Positions 48,846 to 59,699 of a stretch of 64,000 nt of DNA are shown here, in pieces; position 1 is the first letter of the stretch, and every line of letters begins with the position of its first letter. Location of the stretch: assembly GCF_000012885.1 (NCBI RefSeq), contig NC_007498.2, positions 806,001 to 870,000 of the forward strand, given 5' to 3'. This DNA is from Syntrophotalea carbinolica DSM 2380. GTDB taxonomy: Bacteria; Desulfobacterota; Desulfuromonadia; Desulfuromonadales; Syntrophotaleaceae. The position numbers were made by a program, and so were the translations under genes. The notes below the pieces were generated by a model. That model did no database searches. It saw only the letters and a list, made by a program, of their open reading frames with translations, and was not told the origin of the DNA.

Positions 48846-49667
48846 ATGGCAATCAAAAAGTATAAGCCGACCTCGGCCGGCCGCCGGCACATGACCTCGG
48901 CCGATTTCGCCGACATCACTGCGGCCAAACCGGAAAAATCGCTCGTTGAAAAGCTTAATAAGTCCGGTGGGCGGAACAACGCCGGTCGCATCACCAAGCG
49001 GCACACTGGTGGTGGGCATAAACGCAAGTATCGTGTGATCGATTTTCGACGGGAAAAGAAAGAAATCCCTGCTAAAATCGCCAGCATCGAATATGATCCG
49101 AACCGTTCCGCACGCATCGCCTTGGCTTGCTATGCCGATGGTGAAAAACGGTACATTCTTGCGCCTCTTGGCCTGAAAGTCGGAGATGTTGTGATTGCCA
49201 GCGAGCAGGCCGATATCAAACCTGGCAATGCCCTCTCGATCCGATCCATTCCCTTGGGCACCTGGGTTCATAATATCGAGCTCAAAATCGGCAAAGGCGG
49301 GCAGCTTGCTCGCAGTGCCGGTACCTACGCCATGATCGCTGCCAAGGAAGGGAAGTACGCGCAGTTGCGACTGCCTTCCGGGGAAGTGCGTTTGGTTTTG
49401 CAGGATTGCTGCGCTACAGTGGGTCAGGTAGGCAATGTTCAGCACGAAAATGTGAAGATCGGTAAGGCCGGTCGTAATCGTTGGTTGGGCAAGCGTCCTC
49501 AGTCCCGCGGTGTTGCTATGAACCCCGTCGACCATCCGCATGGTGGTGGCGAGGGTAAGAGCTCCGGTGGCCGTCATCCGGTTACACCTTGGGGCGTACC
49601 CACCAAGGGCTATAAGACCCGCGTCAATAAGCGTACCGATCGCTTTATTGTACGCCGTAAGAAGTGA
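48846..49667 (+). CDS. rplB: Ribosomal protein L2
   Basis: A 273-residue protein near the peptidyl transferase centre. [20 protein letters not shown] near the N-terminus and the C-terminal [17 protein letters not shown] block, with its catalytically important His, are intact. Confidence 0.98.
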   Translation: MAIKKYKPTSAGRRHMTSADFADITAAKPEKSLVEKLNKSGGRNNAGRITKRHTGGGHKRKYRVIDFRREKKEIPAKIASIEYDPNRSARIALACYADGEKRYILAPLGLKVGDVVIASEQADIKPGNALSIRSIPLGTWVHNIELKIGKGGQLARSAGTYAMIAAKEGKYAQLRLPSGEVRLVLQDCCATVGQVGNVQHENVKIGKAGRNRWLGKRPQSRGVAMNPVDHPHGGGEGKSSGGRHPVTPWGVPTKGYKTRVNKRTDRFIVRRKK

Positions 49668-49694
49668 TGTTGTTGAAACTTAGAGGAGACCACT

Positions 49695-49970
49695 GTGGCT
49701 AGATCGATCAAAAAAGGGCCGTATGTCGAAGAGAGCCTCCTTCGTAAAGCAGATTTTGAAGGGGGAGCCGGTTCCAAAAAGGTAATCAAGACCTGGTCTC
49801 GGCGATCGACTATTATTCCTGAGTTTGTTGGATATACCTTCGCCGTGCATAACGGGAAAAAGTTTATCCCTGTTTTCGTCACCGAAAACATGGTAGGGCA
49901 TAAGCTCGGCGAATTCGCTCCTACGCGCACCTATTATGGACATGGTGCGGACAAAAAGGGCAAAAGGTAA
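49695..49970 (+). CDS. rpsS: Ribosomal protein S19
   Basis: A 91-residue 30S head protein starting with GTG ([18 protein letters not shown]). It contains [20 protein letters not shown] and [18 protein letters not shown] upstream. Confidence 0.98.
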   Translation: MARSIKKGPYVEESLLRKADFEGGAGSKKVIKTWSRRSTIIPEFVGYTFAVHNGKKFIPVFVTENMVGHKLGEFAPTRTYYGHGADKKGKR

Positions 49971-50004
49971 GTGACAAGCGATTTCGCAAGAGGAGTTTCT
50001 ATTC

Positions 50005-50337
50005 ATGGAAGCTAAGGCCAAGCTTAGGTATGTGCGTCTGTCGCCTCGTAAGACCCGACTTGTGGTCGATATGGTGCGCGGAAAAAAAGTTCAAGAGGCG
50101 CTGAATATTCTGAGGTTTTCGCCCCAGAAAGCGGCCAGCATTGTTTATCAGCTGGTAGGTTCGGCTGTGGCCAACGCCGAGCAAAAGGGGGTAGCTGACG
50201 TCGACCGGCTCTTTATCGAGAGTATTTCCGTCGACCAGGGACCGGTGCTTAAGCGCTTTATGCCGCGGGCACAGGGCCGGGCCACCCGGATCCGTAAACC
50301 GACCAGCCACATTACTGTGGTTCTGAACGAAAAATAA
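50005..50337 (+). CDS. rplV: Ribosomal protein L22
   Basis: A 110-residue exit-tunnel protein with RLSPRKTRLVVDMVRGK at the N-terminus and the tunnel-lining loop PRAQGRATRIRKPTSHITV at the C-terminus. Confidence 0.98.
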   Translation: MEAKAKLRYVRLSPRKTRLVVDMVRGKKVQEALNILRFSPQKAASIVYQLVGSAVANAEQKGVADVDRLFIESISVDQGPVLKRFMPRAQGRATRIRKPTSHITVVLNEK

Positions 50338-50355
50338 GTTTAAGGAGGTGATGGT

Positions 50356-50988
50356 TTGGGCCAGAAAGTACATCCGATAGGATTTCGACTGGGAGTCGTT
50401 AAGACCTGGAGCTCCCGGTGGTACGCTGAGGGGGAATACTCTCAGCTTCTGCACGAGGATATAAAGCTTCGTAACTATCTTAAAAAACGTCTTTATCACG
50501 CCGGTGTCGCCAAGATTGAGCTGGAGCGTGCAGCGAGTAAAGCCAAAATTAACGTTTACGCCGCTCGCCCGGGCATTATCATCGGTAAAAAAGGGGCTGA
50601 GGTTGAAGCCCTTAAAAAAGATCTGGCCCGGCTCACCGATAAAGAAGTCTTTATAAACATCCAGGAAGTCCGTAAGCCCGAAATTGACGCGCAGCTGGTT
50701 GCTGAAAACGTGGCGACTCAGTTGGAGCGGCGGGTGGCTTTTCGTCGGGCCATGAAAAAAAGCGTAAGCATGGCTCTTAAATTCGGCGCTCAAGGGATCA
50801 AGATCACCTGTAGCGGACGTCTGGGTGGTGCCGAAATGAGCCGGACTGAGTGGTATCGTGAAGGGCGAGTGCCTCTTCACACCCTCAGAGCTGATATTGA
50901 TTATGGATTCGCCGAAGCCAAGACCACTTACGGGATCATCGGCGTCAAGGTTCTCATCTTCAAGGGCGAAGTCCTGTCGCAGGATTAA
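50356..50988 (+). CDS. rpsC: Ribosomal protein S3
   Basis: A 210-residue 30S protein at the mRNA entry site with a KH domain ([18 protein letters not shown]). The TTG start ([13 protein letters not shown] follows) lies seven bases after TAAGGAGG; no ATG or GTG is in a suitable place. Confidence 0.97.
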
Positions 50989-51017
50989 CCAAGAGAACCG
51001 AATAGGAGTATTCTGCC

Positions 51018-51443
51018 ATGTTAATGCCCAAGAAGGTTAAACATAGGAAACAGTTTAAGGGCCGCATGAAGGGCGTTGCCTATCGCGGTAGTGATCTCAA
51101 TTTCGGGGATTACGGGCTTAAAGCGGTTGAGTGCGGGTGGCTTTCCTCCCGTCAGATCGAATCGGCACGTCGTGCCATGACCAGACACGTCAAGCGTGGT
51201 GGTAAAATTTGGATTCGTATCTTCCCCGATAAGTCTCTGACTAAAAAGCCCGCTGAAACTCGTATGGGTAAGGGCAAGGGGTCGCCTGACAGCTGGGTCG
51301 CCGTCATCAAGCCCGGCATGATGTTGTATGAGATGCAGGGTGTGGATAAGGAAGTGGCCTGCGAAGCATTGCGGCTGGCTGCTCATAAGCTCCCCATGAA
51401 GACCAAGATTGTTGTCAGGGAGGATGTGGCCAATGAAAGCTAG
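51018..51443 (+). CDS. rplP: Ribosomal protein L16
   Basis: A 141-residue 50S protein near the A site. It begins [19 protein letters not shown] and has [17 protein letters not shown]. Its 3' end overlaps rpmC by 11 bp. Confidence 0.98.
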
Positions 51444-51621
51444 TGAGCTTCGTGACCTTACGGTCGAAGAATTGGAAAAAAAGGTGGAGGAACTGAATCA
51501 GGAGCTGTTTAACCTGAAGTTCCAATTGGCTACCGGGCAATTGGAAAACAGCGCCCGGCTTCCCCAGACGCGCAGGGACATTGCAAGAGTTCATACTGTC
51601 CTGCGTCAAAAGCGAAGCTAA
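51433..51621 (+). CDS. rpmC: Ribosomal protein L29
   Basis: A 62-residue helical-hairpin protein at the tunnel exit ([20 protein letters not shown], then [10 protein letters not shown]). The ATG lies inside the rplP end, with GGGAGG in rplP as ribosome-binding site. An in-frame ATG at 51409 would add eight residues unlike the family. Confidence 0.96.
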
Positions 51622-51644
51622 TCGGCACGGGGAGATAGATTTCA

Positions 51645-51911
51645 ATGAGTAAAATACGTGGCAATCGGAAAACCCGCGTCGGGGTTGTAATCAGCGACAA
51701 GATGGATAAGACCGTTGTGGTCAAGGTTGACCAGATGGTCAAGCATCCCATCTATAAAAAATACATCAAGAGAAGGGTCACGTTTAAGGCCCATGATGAA
51801 GAAAATCGCTGCAATGTCGGGGATAAGGTTTCTGTGGTTGAAACCCGTCCTCTGTCCCGGGATAAACGTTGGCGGGTGCGCGAAATCCTGGAAAAGAACG
51901 TAATCCTGTAG
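51645..51911 (+). CDS. rpsQ: Ribosomal protein S17
   Basis: An 88-residue OB-fold primary binding protein. [17 protein letters not shown] and [13 protein letters not shown] are conserved. Confidence 0.98.
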   Translation: MSKIRGNRKTRVGVVISDKMDKTVVVKVDQMVKHPIYKKYIKRRVTFKAHDEENRCNVGDKVSVVETRPLSRDKRWRVREILEKNVIL

Positions 51912-51923
51912 GAGATAACAGTC

Positions 51924-52292
51924 ATGATACAGATGCAGACGATGCTTGATGTAGCGGACAACTCTGGTGCGCGTAAACTCTGCTGCATCAAGGTTCTTGG
52001 TGGCTCCAAGCGGAAATATGCCGGCCTTGGGGATATCATCATCTGCTCCGTAAAGGAGGCCCTTCCCAACTCCCGTGTTAAGAAGGGAGACGTGGTGAGA
52101 GCTGTCATCGTTCGGACCGCTAAAGAAGTACCTCGCCCTGACGGGTCGGCGATTCGTTTCGACAAGAATTCCGCAGTGGTTGTCAACCAGGCCGGGGAAC
52201 CTATCGGAACCCGAATTTTTGGTCCGGTTGCTCGGGAGTTGCGCGCGCAACGCTATATGAAGATTGTGTCGCTGGCCCCCGAGGTACTTTAA
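51924..52292 (+). CDS. rplN: Ribosomal protein L14
   Basis: A 122-residue intersubunit bridge protein beginning [19 protein letters not shown] and ending with [18 protein letters not shown]. Confidence 0.98.
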   Translation: MIQMQTMLDVADNSGARKLCCIKVLGGSKRKYAGLGDIIICSVKEALPNSRVKKGDVVRAVIVRTAKEVPRPDGSAIRFDKNSAVVVNQAGEPIGTRIFGPVARELRAQRYMKIVSLAPEVL

Positions 52293-52314
52293 TCCGGAAC
52301 TGGGAGTAAGAGAA

Positions 52315-52644
52315 ATGGCAGCGAAAAAAATGCATGTCAAAAAAGATGACATGGTGATGGTCATAGCGGGCAAGGAAAAAGGCAAAACCGGCAAAATTAT
52401 GCGTGTTTTGCCCGGTAAGGGACGCGTTGTTGTGGAAAACCTCAACGTTGTCAAGCGGCATACGCGACCCAATCGCGTCAATACCCAGGGTGGTATTGTC
52501 GAAAAGGAAGCCCCGCTCGATGCCTCCAATGTTGCACTCGTTTGCAGCGCCTGCAACAAGCCCACGCGGACCGGCGTGAGGGTCCTCGAAGACGGGACCA
52601 AGACTCGGTTCTGCAAAAAGTGCAACGAGACCTTGGATAAGTAA
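52315..52644 (+). CDS. rplX: Ribosomal protein L24
   Basis: A 109-residue KOW-domain assembly initiator (VKKDDMVMVIAGKEKGKTGK). The C-terminal part has two CxxC pairs (CSAC, CKKC), giving a zinc-ribbon-like extension. The ATG at 52315 with GGGAG is preferred; an upstream in-frame start at 52264 lies within rplN. Confidence 0.97.
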   Translation: MAAKKMHVKKDDMVMVIAGKEKGKTGKIMRVLPGKGRVVVENLNVVKRHTRPNRVNTQGGIVEKEAPLDASNVALVCSACNKPTRTGVRVLEDGTKTRFCKKCNETLDK

Positions 52645-52656
52645 CGGAGGATTTCC

Positions 52657-53211
52657 ATGGGTGCAAGATTGAAGGAAGTATATTCGACAGAAATTGCTCC
52701 CGCCTTAGTAAAGCGGCTGCAATTGAAAAATGTTATGGAAGTCCCCCGAGTTGAAAAGGTTGTATTGAATATGGGCTTGGGGGAGGCTATCCAGAATATC
52801 AAAGTTCTGGAGTCGGCAGTAGAGGAGCTTACCCGTATCTGCGGGCAAAAGCCTGTTGTAACCAAGGCCAAGAAGTCCATCGCGCAATTCAAACTGCGCG
52901 AGGGGATGCCTATCGGCTGCATGGTTACGCTGCGTCGTGACAAAGCCTATGAGTTTCTTGATCGCTTGATCAATGTTGCTCTGCCGCGTGTTCGCGATTT
53001 TAAAGGCGTTTCCAAAAAGGGCTTTGATGGTCGCGGAAACTATACTCTTGGTATTCGTGAGCAGCTCATCTTCCCCGAGATCGATCTCGAAAAAGTGGAT
53101 AAGGTGAAGGGGCTCAACGTAACCATCGTTACCACGGCCAAGAATGATGAGGAAGGGTATGCACTTATGGAAGCCATAGGCATGCCGTTCCCGAAAAAAG
53201 CCCAAGACTAG
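52657..53211 (+). CDS. rplE: Ribosomal protein L5
   Basis: A 184-residue 5S-rRNA-binding protein. [16 protein letters not shown], the loop [11 protein letters not shown] and [19 protein letters not shown] are conserved. ACGGAGG precedes the ATG. Confidence 0.98.
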   Translation: MGARLKEVYSTEIAPALVKRLQLKNVMEVPRVEKVVLNMGLGEAIQNIKVLESAVEELTRICGQKPVVTKAKKSIAQFKLREGMPIGCMVTLRRDKAYEFLDRLINVALPRVRDFKGVSKKGFDGRGNYTLGIREQLIFPEIDLEKVDKVKGLNVTIVTTAKNDEEGYALMEAIGMPFPKKAQD

Positions 53212-53222
53212 GGGAGGACGAC

Positions 53223-53408
53223 GTGGCGAAGAAATCGATGATGATCAAGGCTGCCCGGTCGAACAAGTTCAAGGTGCGGAAATATAACCGTTGTCCTTTG
53301 TGCGGGCGTCCTCGGGCTTATTATCGGAAGTTCGATATGTGCCGGATTTGCTTGCGGAAACTTGCGCTGGAAGGCAAGCTCCCCGGCGTGATTAAATCAA
53401 GCTGGTAA
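53223..53408 (+). CDS. rpsN: Ribosomal protein S14, zinc-binding type
   Basis: A 61-residue short (type Z) S14 with the zinc ligands CPLC and CRIC. The GTG start follows GGGGAGG. Gene order L5-S14-S8 is standard. Confidence 0.97.
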   Translation: MAKKSMMIKAARSNKFKVRKYNRCPLCGRPRAYYRKFDMCRICLRKLALEGKLPGVIKSSW

Positions 53409-53428
53409 TTCAGTAAGGAGTTGCATCC

Positions 53429-53827
53429 ATGGCAATGACAGATCCTATAGCCGACATGCTTACTCGCATCCGCAATGCGGGGCTTGCCAAGCATCAGAAA
53501 TGCGATATGCCTGCTTCAAATGTCAAGCTGGCTATTGTCAACGTGCTCAAGGAGCTCGGCTATATCAAGAATTTCAAGCAGATCAGCGATGATAAGCAGG
53601 GTATCCTGCGTATCTACTTGAAATTTGATAACGAAAACAAACACATTATTCATGCCATCGACCGAGTTTCGACTCCGGGGTGCCGGGTTTATGTCGGCAA
53701 GGACGAAATCCCCGTCGTTAAAAACGGTCTTGGTAATGCCATCCTTTCGACCTCGAAGGGTGTTATGCACGATGCTGCCGCTCGCGAAGCACAGTTGGGC
53801 GGCGAAGTGTTGTGCTCTGTCTGGTAG
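53429..53827 (+). CDS. rpsH: Ribosomal protein S8
   Basis: A 132-residue central-domain 30S protein; in E. coli it represses the spc operon. [13 protein letters not shown] begins it, and the C-terminal [20 protein letters not shown] is conserved. Two ATG codons (53429, 53435) are possible starts. Confidence 0.98.
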   Translation: MAMTDPIADMLTRIRNAGLAKHQKCDMPASNVKLAIVNVLKELGYIKNFKQISDDKQGILRIYLKFDNENKHIIHAIDRVSTPGCRVYVGKDEIPVVKNGLGNAILSTSKGVMHDAAAREAQLGGEVLCSVW

Positions 53828-53853
53828 AAAGCACACGGCTAAGGAGCCAGAAA

Positions 53854-54393
53854 ATGTCTAGAATTGGGAAAAAGCCCATCGACATTCCCAAGGGCGTTAC
53901 GGTGTCTCTGGCCGGAGACACGGTCACTGTAAAAGGGCCCAAAGGGGAACTGACTAGGAATATTGTTGCAGGGATACGTTTGGAAACCGCCGGTGACCAG
54001 ATTCTGGTTCAGTGCGAGAAGGAAGGTAAGCAGGAGGGCGCCTATCGGGGCCTGGTGCGAGCCCTTGTCGCCAATATGGTTGAAGGTGTGACCAACGGCT
54101 TTGAACGTGTTCTTGAAATCAACGGCGTCGGCTACCGTGCCGAAGTCAAGGGAAGTGCACTTAATCTGTCTCTCGGGTATTCGCATCCGATTGAATATGC
54201 ACTGCCTAAAGGGATCTCTGCCGAGGTCGAAAAGCAGACTAAGATCATTGTTCGCGGCATCGACAAAGAACTGGTTGGAGCGACCGCAGCTAAAATTCGT
54301 TCTTTCCGGAAACCTGAGCCCTATAAGGGCAAGGGCGTCAAGTATGCCGAGGAACGTATCGTGCGTAAGGCTGGTAAGGCAGGGAAAAAATAA
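53854..54393 (+). CDS. rplF: Ribosomal protein L6
   Basis: A 179-residue duplicated-domain 50S protein. MSRIGKKPIDIPKGV at the N-terminus and the C-terminal KPEPYKGKGVKYAEE are diagnostic. The ATG at 53854 is used; an in-frame start at 53812 falls inside rpsH. Confidence 0.98.
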   Translation: MSRIGKKPIDIPKGVTVSLAGDTVTVKGPKGELTRNIVAGIRLETAGDQILVQCEKEGKQEGAYRGLVRALVANMVEGVTNGFERVLEINGVGYRAEVKGSALNLSLGYSHPIEYALPKGISAEVEKQTKIIVRGIDKELVGATAAKIRSFRKPEPYKGKGVKYAEERIVRKAGKAGKK

Positions 54394-54419
54394 CGGAACA
54401 CAGGGCAAGGAGATAGACA

Positions 54420-54788
54420 GTGAACGCCGCATTGAAAAGACGCCAGGCGCGATTGAAAAGGCAGGTTCGGGTGCGCCGGAAGCTTCGTGGCACGCCGGAA
54501 ATGCCCAGATTGTGCGTATTCCGCAGCGCCAAGCATATTTATGCGCAGATTATCGAAGACGTGACCGGGAAGACCCTGGTTTCGGCCTCAACGGTCAATT
54601 CCGATGTCGTCGAAGGTCTCGAAAATACAGGAAATGTCGAAGCCGCCAAGGCTGTTGGCAAAGCCATTGCCCAGAAAGCTTTGGGGATGGATATCAAAAA
54701 CGTGGTCTTCGACCGGAACGGTTTTCTCTACCACGGGCGTGTCAAGACCCTGGCAGAGGCCGCCCGGGAAGCCGGTCTGTCTTTTTAG
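54420..54788 (+). CDS. rplR: Ribosomal protein L18
   Basis: A 122-residue 5S-rRNA-binding protein with GTG start. [18 protein letters not shown] and [20 protein letters not shown] are conserved. AAGGAG precedes the start. Confidence 0.97.
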   Translation: MNAALKRRQARLKRQVRVRRKLRGTPEMPRLCVFRSAKHIYAQIIEDVTGKTLVSASTVNSDVVEGLENTGNVEAAKAVGKAIAQKALGMDIKNVVFDRNGFLYHGRVKTLAEAAREAGLSF

Positions 54789-54803
54789 TTAAGGAGGATA
54801 TCT

Positions 54804-55295
54804 TTGCTTCGCATCGATCCCAATGAGTTGGAATTGACGGACCGGGTTGTTCACATCAACAGATGTGCCAAGGTCGTCAAAGGTGGACGGCGTTTCAGTT
54901 TTTCGGCGCTGGTTGTTGTCGGGGATGGTCAGGGAATCGTCGGCTATGGACATGGTAAAGCCAAAGAGGTTCCCGAAGCGATTCGTAAGGGCGTGGAGCA
55001 GGCCAAGAAAAACCTGATCCGTGTGCCTTTGAAAGATCGCTCCATTCCTTTTGACGTTATCGGAAAATTCGGTGCAGGCCGGGTTCTGCTCAAGCCTGCA
55101 TCTGCAGGTACCGGTGTTATTGCCGGTGGTGCCGTTCGTGCTGTGCTGGAGGTCTCCGGGGTTGGCGACATCCTGTCAAAGTGCATTGGTTCCAATAATC
55201 CGCACAATGTCGTACGTGCTACCATAGACGCATTGTCTCGCCTCAAAAGTGCTGAGGAACTGCGGGCTTTGCGTGGCGCCGATACCGAAGAATAA
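54804..55295 (+). CDS. rpsE: Ribosomal protein S5
   Basis: A 163-residue fidelity protein. [19 protein letters not shown] and the C-terminal [16 protein letters not shown] are clear. The start is TTG (54804), preceded by AAGGAGG; no ATG or GTG stands nearby in frame. Confidence 0.97.
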   Translation: MLRIDPNELELTDRVVHINRCAKVVKGGRRFSFSALVVVGDGQGIVGYGHGKAKEVPEAIRKGVEQAKKNLIRVPLKDRSIPFDVIGKFGAGRVLLKPASAGTGVIAGGAVRAVLEVSGVGDILSKCIGSNNPHNVVRATIDALSRLKSAEELRALRGADTEE

Positions 55296-55319
55296 ATTCG
55301 AGCCGACGAGGAGGGTTTC

Positions 55320-55499
55320 ATGGCCGGACAAATCAAAGTGACCCTGAAGAAGAGCGGCATCGGTCGCAAAGAATATTTTACGAAAGTTCTTAAAGGTCTT
55401 GGTCTCACCAAGCTCCATAAGACGGTGGTACTCACCGATACGCCTGAGATCAGAGGTATGATCCGCAAGGTGTCCCACATGGTTGTGGTCGAGGACTGA
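55320..55499 (+). CDS. rpmD: Ribosomal protein L30
   Basis: A 59-residue small 50S protein ([18 protein letters not shown], ending VVVED). GAGGAGG precedes the ATG. It sits in the fixed S5-L30-L15 order. Confidence 0.96.
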   Translation: MAGQIKVTLKKSGIGRKEYFTKVLKGLGLTKLHKTVVLTDTPEIRGMIRKVSHMVVVED

Positions 55500-55518
55500 G
55501 AGAGCGAGGGATTTAGAT

Positions 55519-55962
55519 ATGGATCTGAGTAATCTGCGGCCGGCTATCGGCTCTACAAAGAATCGGAAGCGCATCGGACGTGGACCCGGTTCTGGTAACG
55601 GTAAAACCGCCGGTAAGGGCCATAAGGGTCAGAATGCTCGTAGTGGTGGTGGTGTGAAGCCCGGTTTTGAAGGTGGACAGATGCCTTTGCAGCGTCGACT
55701 GCCGAAACGTGGTTTCAAATCGTTGAATAAAAAGGTTTACGCTCTGGTTAACCTTCGTGACCTGCAGGATATTTTTGAAGCTGGCAGTGTCGTGGACATT
55801 GAGGCTCTTGGCCAGAATGGCCTTGTTAGCCGTATCTACGATGGGATCAAAATCCTTGGGGATGGCGATCTCGATAAAGCTTTGACTGTAAAAGCTCATA
55901 AATTCAGTCAGTCTGCCATTGCAAAAATCGAAGCTGCTGGTGGGAAAGCTGAGGTAATCTAA
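55519..55962 (+). CDS. rplO: Ribosomal protein L15
   Basis: A 147-residue late-assembly 50S protein with the Gly/Arg-rich N-terminal extension ([20 protein letters not shown]). ATG 55519 is chosen over an in-frame start overlapping rpmD. Confidence 0.97.
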   Translation: MDLSNLRPAIGSTKNRKRIGRGPGSGNGKTAGKGHKGQNARSGGGVKPGFEGGQMPLQRRLPKRGFKSLNKKVYALVNLRDLQDIFEAGSVVDIEALGQNGLVSRIYDGIKILGDGDLDKALTVKAHKFSQSAIAKIEAAGGKAEVI

Positions 55963-55963
55963 A

Positions 55964-57271
55964 TTGTTCAAGCGCATCCAGAATATTTTCAGCATCCCGG
56001 AGCTTCGTCATCGAATTTTGTTTACCCTAGGGATGCTCGCGGTTTACCGTGTCGGCTGTCATGTGCCGATCCCCGGGATTAATGCCGATGTGCTTGCAGA
56101 ATTTTTTCAGAAAACCGAAGGTACTCTCCTTGGTATGGTGAGTGCCTTTACTGGTGGGGCGTTGGCGCGCATGACCGTCTTCGCCCTGGGCATTATGCCC
56201 TATATCAGTGCGTCCATTATATTACAATTGCTCGGTGTGGTTTTCGAACCTGTGGAACGTCTCTCGAAAGAAGGCGAGCAGGGTCGTAAAACCATTACCA
56301 AGTGGACCCGTTACGGTACGATTGTTCTTTCCATCGTACAGGGAACGGGTATCGCTGTCGGCCTCCAGTCGATGACCATCGGTCAAGCGCCTGTCGTGTC
56401 TTCGCCTGGCATCGGTTTTATCCTGCTGACGGTTTTGACCCTTACTTCCGGTACCGCTTTTATTATGTGGGTCGGTGAGCAAATTACTGAGCGTGGTATT
56501 GGCAACGGTATCTCCCTGATCATCTTTGCCGGTATCATTGCGGATATGCCATCCGCCGTATTCAATACCCTGCGATTGGCCAATACGGGTGCCCTCAGCC
56601 CTGCTAAACTGCTGTTTGTGCTTGTAGTGGTGATAGCTACTGTCTGGGCTATTGTGTTTATGGAGCTTGCGCAGCGCCGGCTGCCCATACACTATGCCAA
56701 GCGTGTGGTCGGTATGCGTAATTATGGAGGACAAAACAGTCACCTGCCTCTTAAAATCAACATGAGCGGTGTCATTCCTCCGATCTTCGCCAGTTCCATC
56801 ATCATGTTCCCGGCGACGGTGGCTAATCTGATAGATATTCCATGGGTGCAGAAGGCTGCCGGTTGGATGGCACCGGGAAATCTCGTATACTACATCTTTT
56901 ATGTTGCATTTATCATCTTCTTCTGCTACTTCTACACGGCTGTTACCTTCAACCCTGTTGATGTTGCGGATAATGTGAAAAAGCAGGGTGGTTATATTCC
57001 GGGAATACGTCCGGGTAAGGCGACATCCGATTATATTGACTCGGTACTCGGGCGGTTGACATTTGCCGGGGCTGCTTATGTTTCCCTGGTATGTGTGTTG
57101 CCGACTCTTTTGGTTTCTGGGTTGAATGTTCCCTTCTTTTTTGGCGGGACATCACTGTTGATCGTGGTGGGTGTTGGGCTTGATACAGCCTCTCAGGTTG
57201 AAGCTCATCTTATTTCGCGTTCCTATGAAGGGTTCATGAAAGGCGTGACGCTTCGAGGGCGTCACGGTTAG
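55964..57271 (+). CDS. secY: Preprotein translocase subunit SecY
   Basis: A 435-residue ten-helix channel protein. The plug region [14 protein letters not shown] follows TM1. Helix-loop segments such as [15 protein letters not shown] and the cytosolic loop [19 protein letters not shown] are conserved. The TTG start 55964 comes directly after the L15 stop. The partner secE lies 25 kb upstream. Confidence 0.97.
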   Translation: MFKRIQNIFSIPELRHRILFTLGMLAVYRVGCHVPIPGINADVLAEFFQKTEGTLLGMVSAFTGGALARMTVFALGIMPYISASIILQLLGVVFEPVERLSKEGEQGRKTITKWTRYGTIVLSIVQGTGIAVGLQSMTIGQAPVVSSPGIGFILLTVLTLTSGTAFIMWVGEQITERGIGNGISLIIFAGIIADMPSAVFNTLRLANTGALSPAKLLFVLVVVIATVWAIVFMELAQRRLPIHYAKRVVGMRNYGGQNSHLPLKINMSGVIPPIFASSIIMFPATVANLIDIPWVQKAAGWMAPGNLVYYIFYVAFIIFFCYFYTAVTFNPVDVADNVKKQGGYIPGIRPGKATSDYIDSVLGRLTFAGAAYVSLVCVLPTLLVSGLNVPFFFGGTSLLIVVGVGLDTASQVEAHLISRSYEGFMKGVTLRGRHG

Positions 57272-57286
57272 GAGTGTGAATTTAAG

Positions 57287-57937
57287 ATGAAGATGATTTT
57301 GTTAGGACCCCCGGGGTCGGGTAAGGGGACTCAGGCAAAAATGCTTTCAGAGCGTCTGGGTATTCCTCAGATTTCCACTGGTGATATGCTGCGGGCTGCA
57401 GTTAAAGAAGGTACGCCCATGGGTGTCAAGGCCAAAGCCAAGATGGATGCCGGTGCCCTGGTTCCCGATGAAGTTGTGGTTGGTATTGTCCGTGAGCGGT
57501 TGGTCAAGGACGATTGCGACAAAGGGTTTATCCTGGACGGATTCCCCCGGACGCTTCCGCAGGCCGATGCGCTCAAGCAGACCCTGGGCGACCTGAAAAA
57601 AGATCTTGATGCGGTTATCTCTCTCGAGGTCGATAACGATGCTGTCGTCGGGCGTGTAGCGGGTCGTCGTACCTGCCGTGATTGCGGGAAGATGTATCAT
57701 GTCGAATTCGATGCTCCGGCTGTTGCCGATAAGTGCGACAAGTGCGGTGGTCAGCTGTTTCAGCGTGACGATGATAAAGAAGAAACAATCCGGAAGCGGC
57801 TCGATGTATATGCTCAGCAAACAGCTCCGCTGATTGCATATTACCGGGCTGACGGTCTGCTGCGGGACATCGATGGTATGAAAGACATTTCGGGTGTTCA
57901 GCAACAGATTCTGTCTGCCCTGGGTTGTGGGCTGTGA
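57287..57937 (+). CDS. adk: Adenylate kinase
   Basis: A 216-residue enzyme interconverting AMP, ADP and ATP. P-loop GPPGSGKGT at 7-15 and GFPRTLPQA at about 85 are present. The long LID domain carries four Cys (CRDC and CDKC), so it is the zinc-binding LID type. Its stop overlaps the map start (GTGA). Confidence 0.97.
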   Translation: MKMILLGPPGSGKGTQAKMLSERLGIPQISTGDMLRAAVKEGTPMGVKAKAKMDAGALVPDEVVVGIVRERLVKDDCDKGFILDGFPRTLPQADALKQTLGDLKKDLDAVISLEVDNDAVVGRVAGRRTCRDCGKMYHVEFDAPAVADKCDKCGGQLFQRDDDKEETIRKRLDVYAQQTAPLIAYYRADGLLRDIDGMKDISGVQQQILSALGCGL

Positions 57938-58680
57938 TTCTGATAAAAACCGGTGATGAACTGCGCCGCATGCGTGATGCGGGGCGTATCGTCGCCGAAA
58001 TCCTGGCGCTTCTCTCGGAGAAAATAGCCCCGGGAGTGACAACCCTCGAACTTGATCGTTTGGCGGAGCGCGAATGCAGGAAGAGGGGGGCTAAGCCTGC
58101 TTTTAAAGGGTATGGCGGGTTCCCGTTCAGTATTTGCGCATCTCCCGAAGACCGGGTCGTGCATGGGTTTGCCAGCGACCGGCCGTTGGTTGAGGGGGAA
58201 ATCCTCAGTATCGATTTCGGAGTTGTCTGGAAGGGATTTCATGGTGATTCGGCTGTGACCCTGCCTGTGGGTGCCATTGGCGCCGAAAAACAGAAGTTGC
58301 TGGATGTTACCCGGCGGTCTCTCGAAATGGGAATTGCGCAGGCAAAGGTCGGCAACAGGCTGTTCGATATCTCCCACGCAGTACAAAGCTATGTTGAAAA
58401 ACATGGTTTTAGTGTGGTGAAGGAATTTGTAGGACATGGCATCGGACGGGGTCTGCACGAGGATCCGCAGGTGCCGAATTTCGGCCCGCCAGGTCAGGGG
58501 CCGTTGTTGCGTAGCGGCATGGTGCTGGCTATCGAACCTATGGTCAACGCCGGTAAAGGTGGCGTTAAGGTTCTCGAAGATGGCTGGACAGCGGTGACGT
58601 TGGATGGTAAACCGTCTGCTCACTTCGAGCATACAGTTGCGATTACCGAAGAGGGGCCGCAGATATTGACCGCCGTTTAA
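57934..58680 (+). CDS. map: Methionine aminopeptidase, type I
   Basis: A 248-residue enzyme removing the initiator methionine. FVGHGIGRGLHEDP carries a metal-ligand His. The two Asp ligands lie around SIDFGVVWKGFHGDSA, and the Glu ligands in AIEPM and the C-terminal FEHTVAITEEG. The GTG at 57934 overlaps the adk stop. Confidence 0.96.
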   Translation: MILIKTGDELRRMRDAGRIVAEILALLSEKIAPGVTTLELDRLAERECRKRGAKPAFKGYGGFPFSICASPEDRVVHGFASDRPLVEGEILSIDFGVVWKGFHGDSAVTLPVGAIGAEKQKLLDVTRRSLEMGIAQAKVGNRLFDISHAVQSYVEKHGFSVVKEFVGHGIGRGLHEDPQVPNFGPPGQGPLLRSGMVLAIEPMVNAGKGGVKVLEDGWTAVTLDGKPSAHFEHTVAITEEGPQILTAV

Positions 58681-58768
58681 AGGATCAAGAAAAAGAGAAA
58701 GGGTCGGTCTTGAAATAAAACTGTGGCCTTTTCGGAATATCAAGCATCGTACATAAAAGGGATGATCA

Positions 58769-58882
58769 ATGAAAGTTCGAGCTTCGGTCAAGCCGATTTG
58801 TTCCAAGTGTAAAGTAGTCAGACGCAAGGGAATTGTCAGGATCATCTGCGAAAACCCCAAGCATAAGCAGAAACAGGGATAA
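58769..58882 (+). CDS. rpmJ: Ribosomal protein L36
   Basis: A 37-residue protein, [20 protein letters not shown] then [13 protein letters not shown]. The Cys3-His zinc-ligand set is complete (C+ form). It lies between map and rpsM; the usual infA gene is missing from the 88-bp gap before it. Confidence 0.96.
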   Translation: MKVRASVKPICSKCKVVRRKGIVRIICENPKHKQKQG

Positions 58883-58903
58883 AGGGATCAGGAGGATACG
58901 ACA

Positions 58904-59272
58904 TTGGCACGAATCGCTGGTATCGATTTACCAAGAAACAAGCGGATCGAGGTTGCGCTTACATATATTTACGGCATCGGCCGTTCCTCGTCCCAGGACA
59001 TTTTGCAGAAAGCTGGTGTTGATCCTAACACCCGCACTGACGAGTTGACTGAGGCGGAGGCCGGCCAGATTCGCGACATTATTGACGGTCAGATGCAGGT
59101 CGAAGGTGACCTGCGACGCGTTGTGACCGGTAACATCAAGCGTTTGATGGATCTCGGTTGCTATCGTGGTCTGCGCCATCGGCGCGGTCTGCCCGTTCGA
59201 GGACAGAAAACCAAAACCAATGCGCGTACGCGCAAAGGGCCGCGGAAAACCGTCGCCGGTAAGCGTAAGTAA
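58904..59272 (+). CDS. rpsM: Ribosomal protein S13
   Basis: A 122-residue head protein bridging to the 50[21 protein letters not shown] and the basic tail [19 protein letters not shown] are diagnostic. The start is TTG, preceded by AGGAGG. Confidence 0.98.
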   Translation: MARIAGIDLPRNKRIEVALTYIYGIGRSSSQDILQKAGVDPNTRTDELTEAEAGQIRDIIDGQMQVEGDLRRVVTGNIKRLMDLGCYRGLRHRRGLPVRGQKTKTNARTRKGPRKTVAGKRK

Positions 59273-59283
59273 AGGGAGGAACC

Positions 59284-59679
59284 ATGGCTAAGGGTAGCAA
59301 GCGAGTTGTACGCAAAAGAGCAGAGAAAAAGAACATAGCCAATGGTATCGCCCATATTCAGGCGACTTTCAACAACACCATTGTCACCATTACGGACATT
59401 GCTGGCAACGTGATTTCCTGGTCCACGTGTGGCACCATGAATTTCAAGGGGTCGCGTAAGAGCACGCCTTTTGCGGCACAGATTGCTGCTGAGGATGCTG
59501 CCAAGAAGGCCATGGAACACGGTTTGCGTTCCGTTGAAGTGCGTGTTAAGGGGCCCGGTTCCGGTCGTGAATCCGCTTTGCGGGCTCTTTCTTCGGCAGG
59601 TCTGAATATCAGCGTTATCAAGGACGTTACACCTATTCCCCATAATGGCTGCCGTCCGCCTAAGCGCAGAAGAGTTTAA
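59284..59679 (+). CDS. rpsK: Ribosomal protein S11
   Basis: A 131-residue platform protein. [18 protein letters not shown] and the C-terminal [18 protein letters not shown] are conserved. Confidence 0.98.
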   Translation: MAKGSKRVVRKRAEKKNIANGIAHIQATFNNTIVTITDIAGNVISWSTCGTMNFKGSRKSTPFAAQIAAEDAAKKAMEHGLRSVEVRVKGPGSGRESALRALSSAGLNISVIKDVTPIPHNGCRPPKRRRV

Positions 59680-59699
59680 ACAACCAAGGAGGATGAACG

